From positions 3,746,843-3,810,842 of the forward strand of contig NC_092044.1 in NCBI RefSeq assembly GCF_003086295.3: DNA of 64,000 nucleotides, written 5' to 3'. The notes under the pieces are model-generated. The model was not told the origin of the DNA, did no database searches, and saw only the letters and a list, made by a program, of their open reading frames with translations. The stretch's first letter is position 1, and every line of letters begins with the position of its first letter. Shown here piece by piece: positions 58,324 to 64,000 of this stretch. The DNA comes from Arachis hypogaea (Eukaryota > Streptophyta > Magnoliopsida > Fabales > Fabaceae). A program made the position numbers and the translations under genes.

Positions 58324-58545
58324 GGCTACGGATTCGTTACTTCTACTTTTATGTGAGAGTAACATTAACCATCATAAAAATATTTATAAATAGCACCCCG
58401 TTTTTATATTTTTGGAAGAATTTATAATTAAACATTTACCTCTGTATTTTTTCTTTTTACACATTCTTCCTTTTTCTTTTAATCATAGTTTCAAAAGAGA
58501 CGAGACATTTGGTTCTGCTAGGGTTTTTGCCTCCTTCTACCAGGT
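58324..58545 (+). repeat. Left terminal inverted repeat of Mutator-like element B
   Basis: About 200 bp matching, inverted, the outer part of 62380-62965 and, directly, the start of element A. Similarity is lost after the GCTAGGGTTTTTGCCTC motif. Confidence 0.75.
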
Positions 58546-59566
58546 CGCTGGTTCTCTATTCTTCTCCCTCTGTGGTCCCTATCTCTTATCATCGTGCACC
58601 GTCGTTGGTTCTCTGTTCCTCACCGTGTGTCGTCGCTACTGCTCTGCTCCTCCCCGTGTCTCGCGGTCATTGGTGGGTGATCTCGCCGTGTCTACTCGAA
58701 GTCGAAGCAACATTTCTTCTCTTGTCTGGACTCACTCTGGCTCTCTACTTTAGTTCGGTAGTTCAATTCAGGTATCTCTCTCAATTTAGTTACTTTCTTC
58801 TCGAAGTTTCAATTTTTTAATTAAGAAATGGAAATAATATGAAAGAGTCTAATCTGCCGCCGCACAAAACGCCGTTTTTTGCTCTTGCGAGCTTCTCCTC
58901 CTTCCTGGAGCTTTTGCTCTGGTAGCTTCTCCTTATCCATTAACGTGCCTTCGCCTCCTCGATCTATTTCTCAATTTGCGTTCTAACTTCTCACTTTTAG
59001 ATCTGTAACTAAATTCACATCCTCTTGTTCTGATTTCTTCAATGATTGTTATATGCTAATTATTCTAATTACATCCTCTCTCAATAATATTTTCGATTTC
59101 GATTTTGAATTCACTCTTAATTATTTTTTCTAGCATTTCATCTTTCATGAGGCTTTGATAATTGATTGGATGCTCTTTATTTCTAACTCTGTATGTTCTC
59201 CAGTTTTTCGGCTGCATAACAAATGTTTTGCTGATAATCTGTTTCCTGTCTCCTTACTTTTGCAGCCTTCCCCAATTAAATCTTGTTTAAAATATGGATG
59301 ATGGACTGCTGAATCTTTATTGCTGTTTTTGGTATTTTATTTCTTTAAATTTTTTTGTGGCTAGTCTGATAGGATGTCCTTAAAATTTGTAGTATTTTAG
59401 GCTATCCCTGAAATTTAATAGATACCATAACTTCAGGATATCTTTTCAATATATTGCGGAATGAATTAGTCCAACACTTCCCATTATACATCCTCATGAC
59501 TTACCCTTTCAGATTGTTTCATCACTTTCCTGTGTACTAATCATATTTTCGTTTTCCATTTTAAAG

Positions 59567-59815
59567 GCCAAGCAGCACCTTGCCCTTCTATGTTTGGGAG
59601 AGATTGGTAGGAGGAAGGATCTTAGTGCACATGCTCATATAAAAAATATTGTCATTGAATCCTTCCAATCTTCTTTTGAAGAGATAAAGTCTGCTGCCTC
59701 TTATGCTCTTGGTAATATCGCTGTTGGCAACCTTCCAAAAAATTTGCCATTTATCTTGGATCAGATTAATAATCAGCAGAAGAAACAGTATCTCTTGCTT
59801 CATTCTTTGAAGGAG
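59567..59815 (+). pseudogene. CAND1: Captured CAND1 exon
   Basis: A 249-bp (83-codon) exon with acceptor (TTTTAAAG) and donor (GAG|GTGTGG) reads AKQHLALLCLGEIGRRKDLS, then ESFQSSFEEIKSAASYALGN and LPFILDQINNQQKKQYLLLH, ending HSLKE, with no stop. I recognise this as a HEAT-repeat segment of CAND1, the cullin-associated protein that exchanges substrate receptors on SCF ubiquitin ligases. Only this exon of a very long gene is present, so no CAND1 can be made. It lies inside Mutator-like element B. Confidence 0.88.
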
Positions 59816-60349
59816 GTGTGGCTCAATGTGTGGTTGTTCTGTGCCTTGCTGTTGGGGATCAGAAGTGTTCATTGATGCATTCACATTTTAGTTAGATTAG
59901 CTAGGTAGTTTAAGTAGTTTTAGCTTAATTTCATGCATTTATTCAAAATAAACAAGCATTTGAATGAAGTTTCTTATTATACATTAATATATCAAGGACT
60001 AAATGATTTTGTAGTTGATTCTATGCAAATGACATAAGAAAGTGTTGAATAGTTGAATTATAAAAATTGGATACATTATATTTCGCTTCTATGTTTGAAT
60101 AAATTGAATTGGATACATAAGAACTCGTCCACAGTAAAAGAATTAGTCTTAATCTTGTTTTGGCAAGCAATTAATCTTGTCAATTTTTAAATACAACACA
60201 AATAACAAACTACAATAGCATAGACAAGGTTATGTGACAACTAAAATGCTATGAAAAATAAAGAATTACAACAAAAATACAATAATACATATGAGTTCCA
60301 ATTAGAAAAGAGAGAAGAAAGAAAATAAATATGCATTCAATATCATGTT

Positions 60350-60430
60350 TCTGAAATTTAAATATTTTTAAAGTTTAAACTAACAAGTTTCACAAAAGGC
60401 ATCATAAGATAAAATCAATTAAATTCCTTC
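60350..60430. repeat. Internal segment shared by Mutator-like elements A and B
   Basis: AAAGTTTAAACTAACAAGTT and the following 60 bp occur here and, slightly changed, at about 57160-57230 in element A, so the two elements share interior DNA as well as ends. Confidence 0.55.
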
Positions 60431-61774
60431 AAGAGTGCATCTTCGTCCAAAACTACACAAGCCAACACAATTTTCCTTGACTGCTCCATTGTTGTATACC
60501 AATACGGTGGGCGGTGGGCAGATTGGGAATGCAATCAGTTGATATTATCTTAACAAATTTATTTTGTTACAGGATATCTTGTGACAAATTCTTCAATGCA
60601 CTGCATCAAAATTCCACATTCAGCAATGTCAAAAATAAAGTACAACAAACTTCAATAACAAGCACAAGAAGCATAAAAATAAAATTAAACAAATTTGGAT
60701 TACCCAAGTAATTTATAGATATTATATGAGGACGTGTGGTGTTCAGAAATATTTCCTGAAATTTGAACTTAGAAATGTCATCTAGCATACCCATCTTTGT
60801 AAAGGATGACAACCACCCAAACATCAGAGGAAGCCTGTGAAACCTCTCAAACAAAATCAGATCCTAAAATTGGAACCACTGATCCAAATCTCAACTTCAG
60901 CTGCTTCCTTCGTCTCAGCCAATCTCTTCTTCCTGTTAAAGCACAATGCCTAGTAATGTGGTTATTGATAATAATGAGTCCAAGATTCTTGTGACTATGG
61001 CAGGGGATGGAAACCCTTCCTACTTAGTTGAACCAATTGCTTCTTTGAATTGTTGCACTTGTGATTGTGAAGCTAATCCAACACCACCTTTATCAAGTTT
61101 AATCAATGAAAAAATACTGATGAATTGATTAGAAACAGATTCACAATGATTTTTGTTATGGTGCTTCTTCTTCACCTTTCACATTCGAGTAGTTTTTAGG
61201 TTCCCTGAATATGTCAGGCAATTAAGAGTATCTATGTAATAATCACAATGATTTATATCATAAGATATAGAATAAAAACAAGACTTAATCTACTTACACC
61301 TAATTCATCATTCATTCCCATGCCAAACTTCCAATTTATCAAAGCTTCATGACTTCAATTTTATCTAAGCTTCATGACTTCAAATGAACTCTAGAGTTTG
61401 ATATCTTTATTCGAAATTATTTGTTAAGAATATTAAATTTATCAAAAAATCATAATTAATCAGACATTATGAAAGGTGTACACAGACACTCTAACATTTG
61501 AGCAAATTAAGAGAAGTTCAACAAGCAAGTTCGCATAAACATTAATGCAAAGATTTCAATACATCCCTAAAATATGCATGAGTTAAGTAAAAACATATTG
61601 AAGGGACTACAGAAGCTCACAGATTCAAAACATTAAGATCCTTCAATAGTTTTCTTAAGCGGGAATCAAAGTTGGATACAACAGTCATCTTAACTGTGCC
61701 AGTGTTTATCATCTTACTATGATAGGAGGGACAAACTTAAAAGAAAACAATGGTTAAGGAGGAAAAAGATATAC

Positions 61775-61864
61775 TTGATTCGTGAAACTTCCAACATCCT
61801 TGAGAAGAGTAGTTGTTTCATAAGCTCCATCTGAAAGATGCCACACATCTCCATTTGCACAATA
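61775..61864 (-). pseudogene. Unidentified captured exon 2
   Basis: A 90-bp open block on the minus strand with acceptor (CATGTCAG) and donor (CAA|GTATAT) reading YCANGDVWHLSDGAYETTTL and LKDVGSFTNQ. Not recognised. It probably follows the exon at 62222-62312 in the same source gene. Confidence 0.45.
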
Positions 61865-62221
61865 CTGACATGAATAACGCTAAGTTCAGAAACAAGCATG
61901 TGTCATATTGTATATTTGAAATTTGAAGGCATGTGTCAGGTACTTTTAAAATCTCCTACTAATTTATTTTTCTTGGATAAGTATGCAATAGTATATAAAT
62001 AAATAGAAACAACAGATGAATTCTGAGGAATGAACAAGAAGGAAGACCAGAAGATGAACAATTAAAAAGGATAGATATTATCAAAGTATTCAAGGTTTTG
62101 AATCTTTTGATAGGTAAGAACTGAATTTTTCAAAACGGTTGTGCAATTCATAGATAAATTAACTTTATTAAGAGAATCATCATAAATTGGGACTAATATA
62201 ACAAATAGAGCAGTCTCCTAC

Positions 62222-62312
62222 GTAAAATGGTCACATTGTAAACTTCTTCAAAATAATCTTCATCACTGGAACCAGGGACTTCAGAAATTACACAAAATGG
62301 CCTCCCATCTCC
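62222..62312 (-). pseudogene. Unidentified captured exon 1
   Basis: A 91-bp open block on the minus strand with acceptor (TTTTAACAG) and donor (TAC|GTAGGA) reading GDGRPFCVISEVPGSSDEDY and FEEVYNVTIL. The codon pattern and splice borders look like a real plant exon but I do not recognise the protein. Confidence 0.45.
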
Positions 62313-62379
62313 CTGTTAAAATACAAGTATAAAATATAAGAGAGTGTGTAGTAATGATATGACTGCATAAAATTCTTTT

Positions 62380-62965
62380 GAAATCAAAATAACATTCAGA
62401 TAAAATTATTAAACACATAAATAAATCTATTGCCAATGGAAATTGCACATTTGCGCACACTTCTCAGAATCCATACTGTGACAAACGAAGAACATTCAAA
62501 TTCACATAAAATTATCATAGAAAAGAAAATAAAGTAAAATAAAAATAAAAATAAAATGGAGGGAGAAGCAGAGATCAGAGTCGCTGGTGAAGAAGGGGAA
62601 CAGAGAAACGACAGAAAATGATAAAGTGGTATACCCAAGTGTAGCGGCGGCGGCAGAAACGTGTTGCGGCGTCGAGGATCAGAAAACAAACACGGTGCAG
62701 GGGAGAACGAGGAAGCAGCACGGATAGAGAGGAACATAGAACAACCAAGGCGAGTAAAAGAGGCAAAAACCTAGCAAAGCTAAGGATTTCTTCTTTGAAT
62801 ATGGAATTGAAAGAAACAGGAGAAATGTGTAAAACAAAAAAAATAGAGGGACAAATATTTAATTATTAATTAATTTAAAAATAGAAAATGGGGTCTATTT
62901 TGTAAATATTTTGTTAGTGGTTAATCATACTCCCACATAAAAGTGGGAGTAAGGAATCCATAGCT
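62380..62965 (-). repeat. Right terminal inverted repeat of Mutator-like element B
   Basis: Inverted relative to 58324-58545 at its outer end, and alike along its whole length to the repeats of element A, including the GACGCCGCAACACG and CCGCCGCCG leader motifs. Confidence 0.8.
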
Positions 62966-62984
62966 ATAATAATAATAATAAGAG

Positions 62985-63830
62985 TAATGTTAGGGAACAA
63001 AAGAGTATTAGCCAAAAACCAGCTAAATACGTTGGGGTGAATCCAAAATTTCTACGAGTTAATATATATAGATGTTTCTTCTGTTAAGTATCAAGAATGT
63101 TTCTTTTTCATACTAAATGGATGTTCTTTTATATATTTTTCGAATTTTTTTATATTACAAATGTTTCTTTAAAATTTTATATTTTTTTTAAATTATAACT
63201 GGATATTTCTTTTGTTAAATATTAGGATGCTTTTTTTCATATTAAATGAATATTTTTTTATATTTATGTAATTGTTTAAAAATTCCTTTTGACTAAGATC
63301 AAGTGTGTAATTTGCAGTCAACACCCTTCTCTTTGACCACCCGGTCATTCTTTTAGAATCACATCCGAAACCAAATTCCCACTCCAACCGAGAGCCCACC
63401 TCCTCTGTCTGTCACCTTCCTTCATCTCTTGTACTTCTTCTTTTGTTTAGTCCAGCTAAAAAAACAAAATTTCTGCATCTCTTTTTTGGTTGTTGGCGGT
63501 GCCCGGGGCACACAGTTGCAGTGCTGACAGCAAGTTCTATAGGCTTTGCGGTAGAGATTTGGACGAGATGATAACCGACACTTTGCAGCACATACTCCGT
63601 TACAGAGGTGCGTTCTAGTGAGGAGGCAGAGGAATTTGTGTGTGATTGTTGGAGGTGAGTAGGTTAATATGAGAGAGAAAGAGAAGGTTTTTATAGTTTT
63701 AATTAGGTTTTAATTAAGTTTTAAATTTTGAATTTAAAAAATTTAAAATTAATTAATTATTAATATAAATTAACATAGTTTTGTTTAATTTTTTGCTGGT
63801 AATTTTTTGGTTCTATATACTTTTTCTAAT
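62985..63830. mobile_element. Possible further element with imperfect inverted ends
   Basis: The left side (TAATGTTAGGGAACAAAAGA, TTAGCCAAAAACCAGC) resembles, inverted, the right side near 63780-63825 (GCTGGTAATTTTTTGGTTCT, ATACTTTTTCTAAT). The GTTAGGGAACAAAA start is familiar from peanut MITEs. The interior has a GC-richer leader-like block at 63330-63660 but no recognised gene. Weak evidence. Confidence 0.35.
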
Positions 63831-64000
63831 AATAATAATTTAGCCACGTGTAGACACGTGCCCGATCTAATTAATTTTTTTTAGTGACTGTTGTATCTAT
63901 TTCTAAGAGCCAAAAATATTATTTATTTTATGTGTACATTGAAGTGCAAATAAAATTAGGGGCGTACCATGGCGTTATTCTACAACAATTTAATTAAAAG

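Larger units (their letters stand above)
58315..62974. mobile_element. Mutator-like element B (Pack-MULE), same family as element A
   Basis: The element proper is 58324-62965 (4642 bp). ATAATAATA flanks it on both sides (58315-58323 and 62966-62974), a 9-bp duplication, though of low complexity. The ends are GGCTACGGATTCGTTACTTC and, inverted, AGCTATGGATTCCTTACTCC, both related to the ends of element A. The right repeat keeps the GC-rich leader seen in A (62560-62760), while the left diverges after about 58545 into a different GC-rich leader. No transposase. Carries a CAND1 exon and two unidentified exon-like stretches. Confidence 0.85.

Overview
The window looks like plant nuclear DNA. It is A+T-rich, has split genes with GT-AG introns, and is dense in plant class II transposons and MITEs. 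A legume is likely and peanut (Arachis) is my best guess. That guess rests on recognising several short MITE families, on two tandem malectin-like LRR receptor kinases, and on an endogenous pararetrovirus whose gene order resembles the soymoviruses, a genus known from peanut and soybean. The species call is inference. I see no bacterial-type operons, CRISPR arrays, rRNA genes or true tRNA genes.

Layout: (1) 0.36-0.88 kb, minus strand: remains of a GRF-type zinc-finger gene. (2) 1.25-4.98 kb: a CACTA-type transposon carrying a decayed fragment of a calcium-dependent protein kinase. (3) 5.8-12.94 kb: an almost intact endogenous caulimovirid with movement protein, three small ORFs, a tRNA-Met primer-binding site, a virion-associated-like ORF, coat protein and protease/RT/RNase H, all open. 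Only the transactivator-like gene is broken, by two stops. An as-1/TATA promoter and a poly(A) signal are recognisable. (4) 14.1-22.2 kb, minus strand: a complete 13-exon malectin-like LRR receptor kinase. (5) 23.6-34.8 kb, minus strand: a paralogous receptor-kinase pseudogene that lacks its 5' end, has a 2-nt deletion in the catalytic-loop exon, and carries a 2.67-kb hAT element with a perfect 8-bp target duplication in an intron. (6) 35.7-36.4 kb: a long inverted repeat interrupted by one end of another transposon. (7) 37.74-47.97 kb: a 10.2-kb CACTA (En/Spm) element with a near-complete transposase (one in-frame stop) and a captured cytokinin-oxidase exon. (8) 48-53 kb: mostly non-coding, with a short SINE bounded by a perfect 14-bp duplication, a MITE and one orphan exon-like stretch. 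(9) 53.06-58.18 kb and 58.32-62.97 kb: two Mutator-like elements of one family, each with a matching 9-bp duplication. They carry fragments of a receptor-like kinase, a plant cysteine oxidase, CAND1 and an unidentified gene. (10) 63-64 kb: the edge of another probable element.

The main theme is gene-fragment capture. Four separate DNA transposons each hold exon-and-intron pieces of unrelated host genes. The second theme is a pararetrovirus insertion that looks recent. The only host gene that looks complete is the receptor kinase at 14.1-22.2 kb. All exon boundaries were placed by eye from splice consensus and family knowledge; no database search or alignment program was run.
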